41,408 nt of DNA from Acetobacter oeni (GTDB lineage Bacteria; Pseudomonadota; Alphaproteobacteria; Acetobacterales; Acetobacteraceae), in assembly GCF_011516825.1 (NCBI RefSeq), contig NZ_WOTA01000026.1, positions 1 through 41,408 of the forward strand, written 5' to 3'. How positions within the stretch are numbered: position 1 is the stretch's first letter; the number at the start of each line of letters is the position of its first letter. Under the pieces are notes generated by a model. That model did no database searches, was not told the origin of the DNA, and saw only the letters and a list, made by a program, of their open reading frames with translations. The translations under genes and the position numbers were made by a program. Of the stretch, positions 8,450 through 16,747 are shown piece after piece.

Positions 8450-10894
8450 TCAGTGCGTTGTGTTCTGATCCGGCAGTGCATAGGCGACAACATAATCCCC
8501 TAGTCTGGTGCCGAATGATCCGTGGCCACCGTCAACCGTCAGCACATACTGACGGCCGTTCTGCTCATACGTCATCGGTGTGGACTGACCGCCGGCTGGC
8601 AGACGGTCTTCCCAGAGCTGCTGGCCTGAAGTCAGGTCATAGGCACGGATATAGTAGTCTGCCGTGGATGTCAGGAACGCGACACCGCCGGCTGTCGTGA
8701 TCGGGCCTCCAAGCGATGGGATGCCAACTTTAAAGCCGAATGGCAGCGGTGAACTGTCACGTGTCGTTCCGTTCCGATGCATCCACATGATTTTGTTGGT
8801 TTTCAGATCGATACCCGCGACGTAACCCCAGCCCGGCTGCTTACATGGTACACCGAACGGCGAGAGGAAAGCGTGGAGGTCGACACCGTAAGGCGTGCCA
8901 TACTGCGGCTGGACACCGCTTTCCGACCCGGATGGCCCTGCCGTCTGATCCGGGCTGGCCGGGTTGTTCGGGCCGCGCGGGATCAGGTGTGAAACAAACG
9001 GGATGGCAATCGGGTTGGCAAACGCCACCTGACGCACCGGATCAACCGCGAGACCACCCCACTCGAACATGCCGAGATTGCCCGGGAAGACCAGCGTTCC
9101 CTGGAGAGAAGGCGGGGTGAACGGTCCGTCATAACGCATTGACTTAAACATGATCCGGCAGATCATCTGGTCGAACATCGTGGCGCCCCACATGTCGGCG
9201 TCCGTCAGGTTCTTTTTCGGGCGGAATGTCAGCTCTGAGAAAGGCTGCGTGGGTGAAACATGGTCTCCCGGAGCCGCACCCTGCGGCACAGAGGTTTCCG
9301 GCGCCTGCACGATCGGCTGACCTGTCCGGCGGTCCAGCACGAAGATATTGCCCGTCTTAGCCGGCGCATAGAGCGCGGGGACAACCGAGCCGTCCGGACG
9401 GTGAATATCCACAAGGCTTGGCTGGGCCGGGATATCCATATCCCACAGATCGTGATGAACGGTCTGATAGAACCAGACTTTTTCGCCAGTATCCGCGTTC
9501 AGGGCGAGGATGCCGGACGCATAGCGTTCCTGAATCGGAGTCCGCTCACCACCCCAGATGTCCGGAGTGGTCACACCCGTCGGGATGTAGATCAGGTTCA
9601 GCTTGCTGTCATAAGACGAGGTAATCCAGGAATTGGGCGAATTTGCCGTGAACTGATGCGTCGCGGACGGCATCTCGTTCGGGTTCGGATTGCCCGGGTC
9701 GAATGCCCAGACAAGCTGACCGGTTCGCAGATCGAAAGCCCGTGTCACACCGGATGGCTCATGCGTCGAATAATTATCCGTTACAGCACCGGAGATGATG
9801 ACGACTTTGCTGGTTACTACTGGCGGTGAAGTCGGCTCATAAAAGCCCGGCTTCTTCATCGGCATGCCCTGACTCAGATCGACAACGCCGTCTTTCCCGA
9901 AAGCGTGGCAGAGCTCGCCACTGGCTGCGTTCAGAGCGAACAGCTGTCCGTCATTGGTCGGCAGGAAAATCCGGTCCGGACAGTTGTCCTGTGTCGCGGG
10001 GGCGGCCGGTGTGCCATCGGGCGCCGCATCCGGCGTTGCCGCCGCAGTGTCGAGGGGTGTCGATGCGTAAGACACGCCACGGCACGTCATATGCTGAAAA
10101 GTCGGGTTGAACGAAATCTTAGGATCAAACTTCCAGCGCTGTGTGCCGGTCGCGGCATCGAGCGCGAACAGCATCTGATGCGCGGAGCAGAGATAAACGG
10201 TGTCGCGGATTTTAATCGGCGTCACTTCGTTTGTAATTTCGACGGGGTCCTGCGGCCCCTTGAGGTCATGAGTGCGGAAAACCCATGCTACTTTAAGGTT
10301 CTTTACGTTTGCTGGCGTGATCTGATTCAGCGGCGAATAGCGATCACCGAACTGCGTGCGGCCATAAGCCCCCCAGTCCGCGTTCGCGACCTCTCCGGCG
10401 TCTCCTGGCGTGACCTGCCCGCTGGCCTGCGGCAGATTGCCTGCCAGATCCTGGGGATCCTGCGTGAGAGCGAAACCGAAGATCACGATTCCGGCAACAA
10501 TTCCGGCTCCCAGTGGCAGACGGGCCGCGGTGGCGCGCGCGCCCAGATCGCGTGTGACGAAAGGGAGGAGCAGCCACAGGCCGAGCGGCAGGATGATGTC
10601 GCCGCGCGGCGCGAGCGTCCAGAAGTCGAAACCGGCTTCTGCGACAGCCCAGATCAGCGTGACGAAAACTATGCCGGCATAAAGCCACCATGCTTCCACG
10701 CGCCGCTTCCAGAGAAGGCCTGCTGTCACGAGCAGTGCGATACCGCACAACACATAATAAAAAGATCCGCTCAGTGATGCCAGCCAGGCGCCGCCGCCTG
10801 TCAGGATCAGCCCGAGCACTCCTGTTACGATGGCTGTTGCGGCCAGGACAATCCCCGGCCTGTCAGCTCTTGTTGCCATGAAAAATGAACCCAT
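8450..10894 (-). CDS. gcd: Membrane-bound PQQ-dependent glucose dehydrogenase
   Basis: This 814-residue quinoprotein oxidises D-glucose to gluconolactone in the periplasm and passes electrons to ubiquinone. The first 145 residues hold five hydrophobic membrane segments, as in E. coli Gcd and the Gluconobacter enzyme (about 800 residues). The rest is the PQQ beta-propeller: WGAYGRTQFGDRYSPLNQI, FQHMTCRGVSY (His268, equivalent to the conserved quinone-proximal His), DLWDMDIPAQPSLVDI (catalytic Asp, 485-487) and APAKTGNIFVLDRRTG (Lys513). The TCRGVSY motif points to glucose dehydrogenase rather than the related polyol, quinate or inositol enzymes, though substrate range cannot be fixed from sequence. 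ATG at residue 1 or at residue 6 (MATRADRP) are both possible; neither has a strong Shine-Dalgarno. It is divergent from oprB and galM. Confidence 0.95.
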   Translation of the reverse strand: MGSFFMATRADRPGIVLAATAIVTGVLGLILTGGGAWLASLSGSFYYVLCGIALLVTAGLLWKRRVEAWWLYAGIVFVTLIWAVAEAGFDFWTLAPRGDIILPLGLWLLLPFVTRDLGARATAARLPLGAGIVAGIVIFGFALTQDPQDLAGNLPQASGQVTPGDAGEVANADWGAYGRTQFGDRYSPLNQITPANVKNLKVAWVFRTHDLKGPQDPVEITNEVTPIKIRDTVYLCSAHQMLFALDAATGTQRWKFDPKISFNPTFQHMTCRGVSYASTPLDTAAATPDAAPDGTPAAPATQDNCPDRIFLPTNDGQLFALNAASGELCHAFGKDGVVDLSQGMPMKKPGFYEPTSPPVVTSKVVIISGAVTDNYSTHEPSGVTRAFDLRTGQLVWAFDPGNPNPNEMPSATHQFTANSPNSWITSSYDSKLNLIYIPTGVTTPDIWGGERTPIQERYASGILALNADTGEKVWFYQTVHHDLWDMDIPAQPSLVDIHRPDGSVVPALYAPAKTGNIFVLDRRTGQPIVQAPETSVPQGAAPGDHVSPTQPFSELTFRPKKNLTDADMWGATMFDQMICRIMFKSMRYDGPFTPPSLQGTLVFPGNLGMFEWGGLAVDPVRQVAFANPIAIPFVSHLIPRGPNNPASPDQTAGPSGSESGVQPQYGTPYGVDLHAFLSPFGVPCKQPGWGYVAGIDLKTNKIMWMHRNGTTRDSSPLPFGFKVGIPSLGGPITTAGGVAFLTSTADYYIRAYDLTSGQQLWEDRLPAGGQSTPMTYEQNGRQYVLTVDGGHGSFGTRLGDYVVAYALPDQNTTH

Positions 10895-11153
10895 TCAGAA
10901 TAGTGGTTGCTGGCTGGAAAAAAGATGACCGGTGTATCGTTTGTCAACGAGAACTTTTCAGGCCACTGACTTTGCACGTTTTTGTTTGTTTCGATTGTGA
11001 AACGTGATATTCCGGGAACCTGGCACATCGTGCGGGGTTTAATTTTATATCCCGTAGATTATTACAACTTCGCCTTTGTGTCGTGTTCTCATCCTGGTTA
11101 GTTCTCCAGTCTGAAAATCAAAATAATGTATAGCGGCGTCTGGAGGTAGTATA
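10895..11153. promoter_or_regulatory. Shared gcd/oprB divergent promoter region
   Basis: About 260 bp separate the two divergent glucose genes, so both promoters must lie here. An inverted repeat CACGTTT (10975-10981) and AAACGTG (11000-11006) with an 18-nt spacer could be an operator. I did not find a convincing pair of core promoter hexamers. Confidence 0.45.
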
Positions 11154-12677
11154 TTGTTAATAAAATTTGTAAATTTAGCAGTATATACTATTCCATTCTG
11201 TTTTATTTACGCAACTTATTCAAGAGCTGATTCGATTGATCCTGACAGTTCCGTGAAATCTCTGCCTCGTAAGGGTGGATATGCTTATCATACCCCTGCG
11301 CGCAGGCAGCCTCTCACTGAAAGACCATCTTCCGCGGTCTCTGCTCCTGCCGTGGTGGAAACGTCCCCCGTGCCGGTTCCGAATGACTACCATGGAATTT
11401 TTCCGCAGAGTTACGACGAGTGGATTCATGGCAGCACCATGACGGGCGACTGGGGCGGGCTTCGTCAGTGGCTTGAAGATCGCGGAGTCACTATTCTGGG
11501 TCATTATCTGGAAGACACATCCGGAAATCCGATTGGCGGGAAAGCGCAGGCTGTGCGGTATGCTCATGAATTCGGGCTCGGAACGGATATCGATTTCAAA
11601 AAACTGACCGGTCACGATATCGGCACCATGCATCTTATGATCACGGAACGCGCGGGGCTGGGGCTTGGTTCCTCCATTTTGCCTGCCCTGGACTCCGTGC
11701 AGCAGATTTTCGGTTCGGGTGAGACCGTGCGCCTGACGCGGTGGTCCCTGGAGCACCATTTCGGCAGATACGTCGATATGGAGGCAGGCTGGGTCAACAC
11801 CGAGAACGATTTCGCCCAGTCCACAACGCACTGGGGTATGTCCATCTACTGTCAGTTTCAGACCAACGCGGTCTGCGGCATGCCGCAGTCGCTGGCGATG
11901 AACTCGGGTTACGGCTGGTATCCGACTGCTCATCCCGGCGCATATCTCAAGCTTTACCCGCTGGGCACTGAACGTCTTCTGGTATCCGCCGGTATCTACA
12001 ACGTCGATAATACGATTTCGAATACCCATAATGGCTGGAAACTCGGTCTAGGAGATTCCACCGGCACGTACCTGCCTTTTCAGCTCGGGTGGAAAACAGG
12101 CAATACGGACGAGCATGGCGCGCTGCCTGGTAATATCAAGATCGGCGGTTACTGGGACACATCCGAAGTCAAAATCGTCACGACGCGCATCACGACGTTC
12201 GAGCCGTCTTCCGTCGATCTGGTCAATCTGCCTGAAGAATCCGTCCGGGGGCGTTATGGCGGATGGTTCGAGGGCGATCAGATGATCCAGCGCGATCATG
12301 ATGGCAGTTCGCAGGGAACCGTCATCTTCGGCAGTTTCATCTGGGGTGATCCGCGCACCGCGCTCGCGCCTTATTTTGCGACATGGGGCCTTATTCGCAA
12401 AGGCACGTTTGCCGGGCGTCCTGACGATACGGTCAGCCTGGGCGGCAAGTTTCTCGTCGTGAATCCAAAGCTGACGGATTATGCGCGTTATCTGCAGTCT
12501 CTTGGTGAACAGGCCTATAAACCGTCTCAGGAAAACTCGCTGGAACTGAACTATGGCTGGCGCCCGACACACTGGGCCACGATCCGTCCGGGCATGCAAT
12601 ATCTCTGGCATCCGGGCGGAACGAACCGTTATCCGAATGCTTACATACTCGATTTTGAAACAGGTCTGACCTTCTGA
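11154..12677 (+). CDS. oprB: OprB-type carbohydrate-selective porin
   Basis: The 507-residue outer-membrane beta-barrel protein belongs to the OprB family (PF04966), which lets glucose and other sugars into the periplasm. After an N-terminal signal (FVNLAVYTIPFCFIYATYSRA) and a Pro/Ser-rich linker to about residue 75, the barrel begins with the family pattern TMTGDWGGLRQWLEDRGV. It ends in an aromatic residue (ETGLTF), the usual barrel-insertion signal. The start is TTG, placed 7 nt after GGAGG; an N-terminal ATG is absent. The gene faces gcd across a shared promoter region and precedes galM, so its likely job is to feed glucose to the periplasmic dehydrogenase. Confidence 0.92.
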   Translation: MLIKFVNLAVYTIPFCFIYATYSRADSIDPDSSVKSLPRKGGYAYHTPARRQPLTERPSSAVSAPAVVETSPVPVPNDYHGIFPQSYDEWIHGSTMTGDWGGLRQWLEDRGVTILGHYLEDTSGNPIGGKAQAVRYAHEFGLGTDIDFKKLTGHDIGTMHLMITERAGLGLGSSILPALDSVQQIFGSGETVRLTRWSLEHHFGRYVDMEAGWVNTENDFAQSTTHWGMSIYCQFQTNAVCGMPQSLAMNSGYGWYPTAHPGAYLKLYPLGTERLLVSAGIYNVDNTISNTHNGWKLGLGDSTGTYLPFQLGWKTGNTDEHGALPGNIKIGGYWDTSEVKIVTTRITTFEPSSVDLVNLPEESVRGRYGGWFEGDQMIQRDHDGSSQGTVIFGSFIWGDPRTALAPYFATWGLIRKGTFAGRPDDTVSLGGKFLVVNPKLTDYARYLQSLGEQAYKPSQENSLELNYGWRPTHWATIRPGMQYLWHPGGTNRYPNAYILDFETGLTF

Positions 12678-12777
12678 AGGGAAATCTGTCTTCCGATCTG
12701 CCGGACACGACAGCGTCAGCGGATGAAACATTTCCTCGCATGCTGCGTCTTCCCTCTGCATCAGAGGATTTCAGTTC

Positions 12778-13956
12778 ATGCGTTTTCCCGGTTTCTCCTC
12801 TCCCCGACGCGCTTTTCGCGCTCTGACAGCAATGCTCCTGGGGGGGGCCGCACTCACCGTGCAGGCTGAAGCCGCGTCCCGGTTTGAAAGCGCGGTCTTC
12901 GGTAATCTGCCCGACGGAGGGAAGGCCCGGATATTCACACTCCGCAACGCGCATGGTGTTACCGTCAGGTTTACGTCTTATGGCGGCATTATTACCGCGA
13001 TCGACACACCGGATAAAAACGGAACGATGGCCGATATCGTGCTTGGATTTCCCGACCTGAAGGGCTATGCGGTCGACAGCGCGAAAGGGGGCCTGTTTTT
13101 CGGAGCGCTGATCGGGCGTTATGCGAACCGGATCGCAAAAGGCACCTACACGCTGAACGGCGTGGAATATCACGTTCCGGTCACAGCACCGCCGAACTCG
13201 CTCCATGGTGGTCTGCACGGGTTCGACAAGAAATTGTGGAAAGTGCGCAGACTGGACGGGCTTTCGCACGCCTCCGGCGCGGAACTGACTCTGGTGAGTC
13301 CTGACGGCGATGAAGGGTTCCCCGGTACACTGACAGTCCGTGTCGACTATATTCTGGACGACACAAATCGTCTGACGCTGCATTACCGTGCAACCACGGA
13401 TAAGCCGACTGTCCTGAATCTGACCAGTCACAGTTATTTCAATCTCGGTGGCGAAGGTTCCGGCAACATCGAGCACCAGATCCTGACGATCAGCGGAGAT
13501 CACTATACACCGACGGACAGCACCTCGATCCCGACAGGCGAGATCGCGGCCGTTGCGAATACGCCGTTCGATTTTACGACGCCTCATGTGATTGGTGAGC
13601 GGCTGCGCAGCAATGTTCCCCAGATGATGTATGCGCGGGGCTATGACCATAACTGGGTAATCAACGGTGAGTATGGAAAAGAGCCGCGTCTGGCCGCGCA
13701 TCTCACCGATCTGGCCACGGGCCGGACGCTGACGATGTTCACGTCCCAGCCTGGTTTGCAGGTTTATACTTCCAATTCGCTGGATGGCGCTTACGCGGGA
13801 CCTTCGGGCCGGGCTTATCGTCAGACCGACGCCATCGCGTTTGAGGCGGAACATTATCCGGATTCACCGAACCATCCGGAGTTTCCGACCACCACACTCC
13901 AGCCGGGGCAGACGTTTGATTATACGACGGAGTTCCGGTTTGGGGTGGCGCAGTAA
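12778..13956 (+). CDS. galM: Exported aldose 1-epimerase (mutarotase)
   Basis: The 392-residue protein interconverts alpha and beta anomers of aldoses. The signal peptide (RALTAMLLGGAALTVQAEA) predicts a periplasmic location. Family motifs include the GRYANRIAKG segment, LHGGLHGFDKKLW, the catalytic His in LNLTSHSYFNLGG, the YDHNWVI segment and the catalytic Glu in AIAFEAEHYPDSPN, then the typical ending TTLQPGQTFDYTTEFRF. The gene starts 100 bp after oprB on the same strand, with AGAGGA before the ATG. Because Gcd uses beta-D-glucose, a periplasmic mutarotase next to a sugar porin makes functional sense as the supplier of the right anomer. That coupling is inference from context. Confidence 0.93.
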   Translation: MRFPGFSSPRRAFRALTAMLLGGAALTVQAEAASRFESAVFGNLPDGGKARIFTLRNAHGVTVRFTSYGGIITAIDTPDKNGTMADIVLGFPDLKGYAVDSAKGGLFFGALIGRYANRIAKGTYTLNGVEYHVPVTAPPNSLHGGLHGFDKKLWKVRRLDGLSHASGAELTLVSPDGDEGFPGTLTVRVDYILDDTNRLTLHYRATTDKPTVLNLTSHSYFNLGGEGSGNIEHQILTISGDHYTPTDSTSIPTGEIAAVANTPFDFTTPHVIGERLRSNVPQMMYARGYDHNWVINGEYGKEPRLAAHLTDLATGRTLTMFTSQPGLQVYTSNSLDGAYAGPSGRAYRQTDAIAFEAEHYPDSPNHPEFPTTTLQPGQTFDYTTEFRFGVAQ

Positions 13957-14186
13957 CAGCGGCAGACCGGCGGGCTGTGTCACTCTATCACCGTGCTGTG
14001 CGGTGAAAGATTAAGGTCAGAAGTCGGTGTGGCGATCCTGTCCGGCGCGGGTCGTCATGGTCGGATCGCAACTTTACCTGTGCGCCCTGCGTCGATCCGC
14101 ATTCCGGTAAACGGGGTTGAACCTCTTCCTTCGCGGGGCCATTTTCGCACATGGACGGAATAATCCGGACATGAAGAGGAAAAACT

Positions 14187-14405
14187 ATGTCTTATGCCCT
14201 GCTTGACGCTGCACGGGTTGCAAAAGCGGCGAAAACGTCTCTGGACGTGCTGAAAGCCGCTAAGGAGTCATCTGAGGCCCATCAGCGCAAGATGATCATG
14301 GTTGAACGCATTGCCGCTCTGGCCGTTGCCGCCTCGGAGTCTCCTCAGAACGACGGTGTCACTCTGACTTCGGAAGAGTTCTGGCTCATCAGTCTGAACT
14401 GGTAA
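14187..14405 (+). CDS. Small hypothetical protein, 72 residues
   Basis: A short Ala/Lys-rich helical protein (MSYALLDAARVAKAAKTSLDV...) with no domain I recognise, no signal peptide and no membrane segment. The ATG is preceded by GAGGAAAA at good spacing. Its C-terminal part (TLTSEEFWLISLN) is more conserved-looking than random sequence. It stands 60 bp before the PEBP gene and could share its transcript. Function unknown. Confidence 0.6.
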   Translation: MSYALLDAARVAKAAKTSLDVLKAAKESSEAHQRKMIMVERIAALAVAASESPQNDGVTLTSEEFWLISLNW

Positions 14406-14465
14406 CAGACAGAGCGCGTTCCACGGCGGAGCCGGTCTCGCGGTGCAGGAAAGGAACTGGGTGTT

Positions 14466-14957
14466 ATGGCGTTTACTCTGACCAGTACAGCTTTTGTCAA
14501 CGGCGCGACTTTGCCGCCGGCACAGGTTTATTCCGGTATGGGCCAGACGGGTGGTAATCTGTCGCCGCCGCTGCGGTGGGACGGCGCTCCTGCGGGAACA
14601 AGGAGCTTTGTGGTGACGCTCTATGACCCGGATGCTCCGACGGGGTCGGGGTGGTGGCACTGGGTCGTCATCAATATTCCGGCGGATGTGGCGTCTCTGC
14701 CGGAAGGCGCGGGCTCGGGGAAAGCCGGGCTTCCTGATGGCGCATTGCAGATACGCACCGATTTCGGGGTGGCCGGGTATGGTGGCGCCGCTCCTCCGCC
14801 GGGGCGTGTTCATCGGTATATCTTTACAGTGACGGCGCTCGATGTTCCGAAACTTGAGGTGCCTGCCGATGCGTCCCCTGCTCTGATCGGCTTCATGCTC
14901 AATCATCACCGACTGTCCTCAGCGCAGCTGACGGCGCTTTACGGAACATCGCGATAA
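14466..14957 (+). CDS. YbhB/YbcL family Raf kinase inhibitor-like (PEBP) protein
   Basis: The 163-residue protein is a bacterial phosphatidylethanolamine-binding protein of the YbhB/YbcL type. Signature stretches are the NLSPPLRWDGAPAGTRSFV segment, VTLYDPDAP followed by the WWHWVVINIP pocket motif, then YGGAAPPPGRVHRYIFTV and the C-terminal LIGFMLNHH. The length fits the family (about 155-185). No signal peptide is present, so it should be cytoplasmic. These proteins bind small anions or phospholipid head groups in a conserved pocket, but the physiological role in bacteria is not settled. It follows a 72-residue hypothetical gene and precedes the DUF2076 gene; AGGAAAGGAA lies upstream of the ATG. 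Confidence 0.9.
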   Translation: MAFTLTSTAFVNGATLPPAQVYSGMGQTGGNLSPPLRWDGAPAGTRSFVVTLYDPDAPTGSGWWHWVVINIPADVASLPEGAGSGKAGLPDGALQIRTDFGVAGYGGAAPPPGRVHRYIFTVTALDVPKLEVPADASPALIGFMLNHHRLSSAQLTALYGTSR

Positions 14958-15059
14958 CGCTGTGCTGGCGGGGCCTTATGAGACCAGCCTTGCGGTTTAC
15001 CGGGTGCAGCGCCACATTGTGATATAAGCCGTTTTTTCACGGGCTTGAGGGGTAAACAG

Positions 15060-15839
15060 ATGAACACCGAAGAACGCGATCTGATCGCTAAATTCATCGC
15101 CCGGGTTGGCGGCGCGCCTCAGGCCGGGTTCGGCAGCGTGCCAGCTACCAATCCGTCTCTGCCGCCGGTTGATCCTCAGGCAGATCAGTTTATCGCGGAG
15201 AACTTCCAGAAATATCCGGAAGCTCGTTATCGCATCACCCAGATGGCTGTTGTGCAGGAAGCAGCTCTGGTCGAGGCTCAGAACCGTATTCGCGAACTTC
15301 AGTTCCAGTTGCAGCAGGCTCAGCAGGCGCTTCAGCAGCAGTCGCAGCAGAAAGGTTCCGGCGGTGGTTTTCTGGGAGGCCTCTTTGGCGGGGGACAGCA
15401 GCGTTCTCAGGCTGCTCCTCCTCCGGGATGGGGCGGGCAGGGGCAGCAGCAGGGTTACGCCCAGCCGCCTCAGATGCAGCCCATGCCGCCCGGGTTTCAG
15501 CCCGGCATGTTTCAGCAGCGCGGCACCGGTTTTCTGGGCTCGGCGCTTACCACGGCCGCGGGTGTTGCCGGAGGCATGATGGCGGCGAACGCTCTGACGG
15601 ATCTTTTTAGCGGTCATCATGGCGGGGCCGATGCGGGTGGCTGGGGTGCGGGCACCCCGGGCGAGACCGTTATCAATAATAACTATGGCACTGATCCTTC
15701 CGTGACATCTGATCCGTTCGCGGGGCAGGGCACGACAGCCGATCCGAACTTCGATGCCGGCGGCGACTCGGGTGGCGACTGGGGCGGCGGCGGTGGTGGC
15801 GATGACTGGGGTGGCGGCGGGGACGATCAGTCCTTCTGA
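15060..15839 (+). CDS. DUF2076 family protein
   Basis: The 259-residue protein matches DUF2076. It has a conserved N-terminus (NTEERDLIAKFIARVGG, then ENFQKYPEARYRITQMAVVQEAALVEAQNRI), a Gln-rich coiled-coil stretch (about residues 78-97), a Gly/Pro/Gln-rich middle and an acidic Gly/Asp/Trp tail ending DDQSF. The middle contains GFLGSALTTAAGVAGGMMAANAL, a hydrophobic glycine-rich segment seen in the family. I chose the ATG 8 nt after GAGGGG rather than an upstream TTG that overlaps that site. Function is unknown; members have been suggested to associate with the envelope. It stands alone between the PEBP gene and the bfd region. Confidence 0.85.
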   Translation: MNTEERDLIAKFIARVGGAPQAGFGSVPATNPSLPPVDPQADQFIAENFQKYPEARYRITQMAVVQEAALVEAQNRIRELQFQLQQAQQALQQQSQQKGSGGGFLGGLFGGGQQRSQAAPPPGWGGQGQQQGYAQPPQMQPMPPGFQPGMFQQRGTGFLGSALTTAAGVAGGMMAANALTDLFSGHHGGADAGGWGAGTPGETVINNNYGTDPSVTSDPFAGQGTTADPNFDAGGDSGGDWGGGGGGDDWGGGGDDQSF

Positions 15840-15848
15840 GGTTCCGGG

Positions 15849-15881
15849 CCTGGTGTCTGCTCCGCCGGAGCAGACACCAGG
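15849..15881 (+). terminator. Strong hairpin after the DUF2076 gene
   Basis: A perfect 15-bp stem (CCTGGTGTCTGCTCC and complement) with a 3-nt loop begins 9 bp after the stop codon. The stem is very stable but only a short, imperfect T stretch follows, so its strength as an intrinsic terminator is uncertain. Confidence 0.7.
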
Positions 15882-16272
15882 CGGTTACAGGATTTTCCCC
15901 CGTGTCAGCCCGGCCGTGATTTTCCGCCGCTCGGGCTGAATAGCGCGTTGTTCCAGGGCCGTTAATACTCTGCGACGCTACTGTTCAGGCGGGATCTGCA
16001 TTCTCCCGCGCAGAGAAAAAATAATCTTAATTCATGTGATGTACGGATCTGTTTCATCAGAGGCGGACGTATGTCCGGCTTCATGGAAGAGATTCGGCTC
16101 TCATGCCGGAGTCAGGCTTTGCTGCCGAACCCTGGTCTGATTTCCGGAAGTCCGGGCGGCCTGGCTGGCGCCCGTCTGGCTGAAAGGTGGCTCCGCTGCC
16201 GTGTGCCGATTGCCCCCGACAGATTGTAAAATCAGTATCCGCCATAAACAGAGCCAGCGTCACAGCGTCGTG
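15882..16272. other. Intergenic region upstream of bfd
   Basis: Nearly 400 bases hold no gene that I can support. A small hairpin GCGGGA/TCCCGC lies near 15990-16012. The only strong signal is the Fur-like site that follows directly. Confidence 0.45.
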
Positions 16273-16302
16273 TTGAGAATAGGATTGCGAAGCGTTCTCA
16301 TT
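16273..16302 (+). promoter_or_regulatory. Predicted Fur-binding site upstream of bfd
   Basis: TTGCGAAGCGTTCTCA at 16285-16300 closely matches the classic Fur-box pattern GCGAATGATTCTCAT, with TGCGAA and TTCTCAT intact. A second half-site TTGAGAAT lies 11 bp upstream at 16273-16280, making overlapping sites. It lies about 45 bp before the bfd start, where repression by iron-loaded Fur would be expected. Confidence 0.65.
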
Positions 16303-16344
16303 TGTGGTTGTTTGCCGTGTACCGGTTCGGCAAGAGGCATTTGG

Positions 16345-16584
16345 ATGTTCATCTGTTCCTGTAATGGTCTGACTGACAAAGATATTCACGCAGCGGTTGA
16401 TGCGGGAGCGACGCGTCCGCAGGAAGTCTATGCGGCGAAGAAATGCCGCGCCAGGTGCGGTAACTGCGTGCCGGGTGTTGTGTGTATGCTGCGACAGGCT
16501 CTCCGGGATCAGAAGGCGCTGGTGGCTCTGAGCAATGCTGTGGAGATGGCCGACAGGGGAGGCCATCTGCGGGCTGTGGCCTGA
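16345..16584 (+). CDS. bfd: Bacterioferritin-associated ferredoxin
   Basis: The 79-residue [2Fe-2S] protein begins MFICSCNGLTDKDI and has the family cysteine pattern C4-x-C6 and, later, C38-GN-C41, with extra cysteines at 34 and 47. Bfd docks on bacterioferritin and passes electrons that release stored iron when iron is scarce. I chose the ATG 7 nt after AGAGG; the frame is open further upstream but those residues do not resemble the family. The C-terminus runs about 15-20 residues beyond short homologues. A Fur-like site precedes it, fitting iron control. No bacterioferritin gene is in the window. Confidence 0.9.
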   Translation: MFICSCNGLTDKDIHAAVDAGATRPQEVYAAKKCRARCGNCVPGVVCMLRQALRDQKALVALSNAVEMADRGGHLRAVA

Positions 16585-16646
16585 GAATGGCGTGGCCTGC
16601 TTTTTATCCGTGGCGGAGAGAACTGATTAAGACAGCGGCGACATTG

Positions 16647-16723
16647 CTGATCTGCTGAACGGGGCGGATTATCCCGTGAGACGGCAGATCAGAGGCATCG
16701 CGGAGGAGATAAATCCGCGATGC
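16647..16723. terminator. Two hairpins between convergent bfd and porin genes
   Basis: CTGATCTGC (16647-16655) pairs with GCAGATCAG (16684-16692), and GCATCGCGGA (16695-16704) pairs with TCCGCGATGC (16714-16723) around a 9-nt loop. Neither is followed by a T-run. They lie between two genes that converge and may end or protect both transcripts. Confidence 0.45.
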
Positions 16724-16747
16724 TGATATCGGGAGCGGGCCGCAGGC

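Noticed and set aside
12433..13854. 473-codon open frame antisense to galM
   Set aside because: Arg-rich shadow frame; galM has all family motifs on the other strand.
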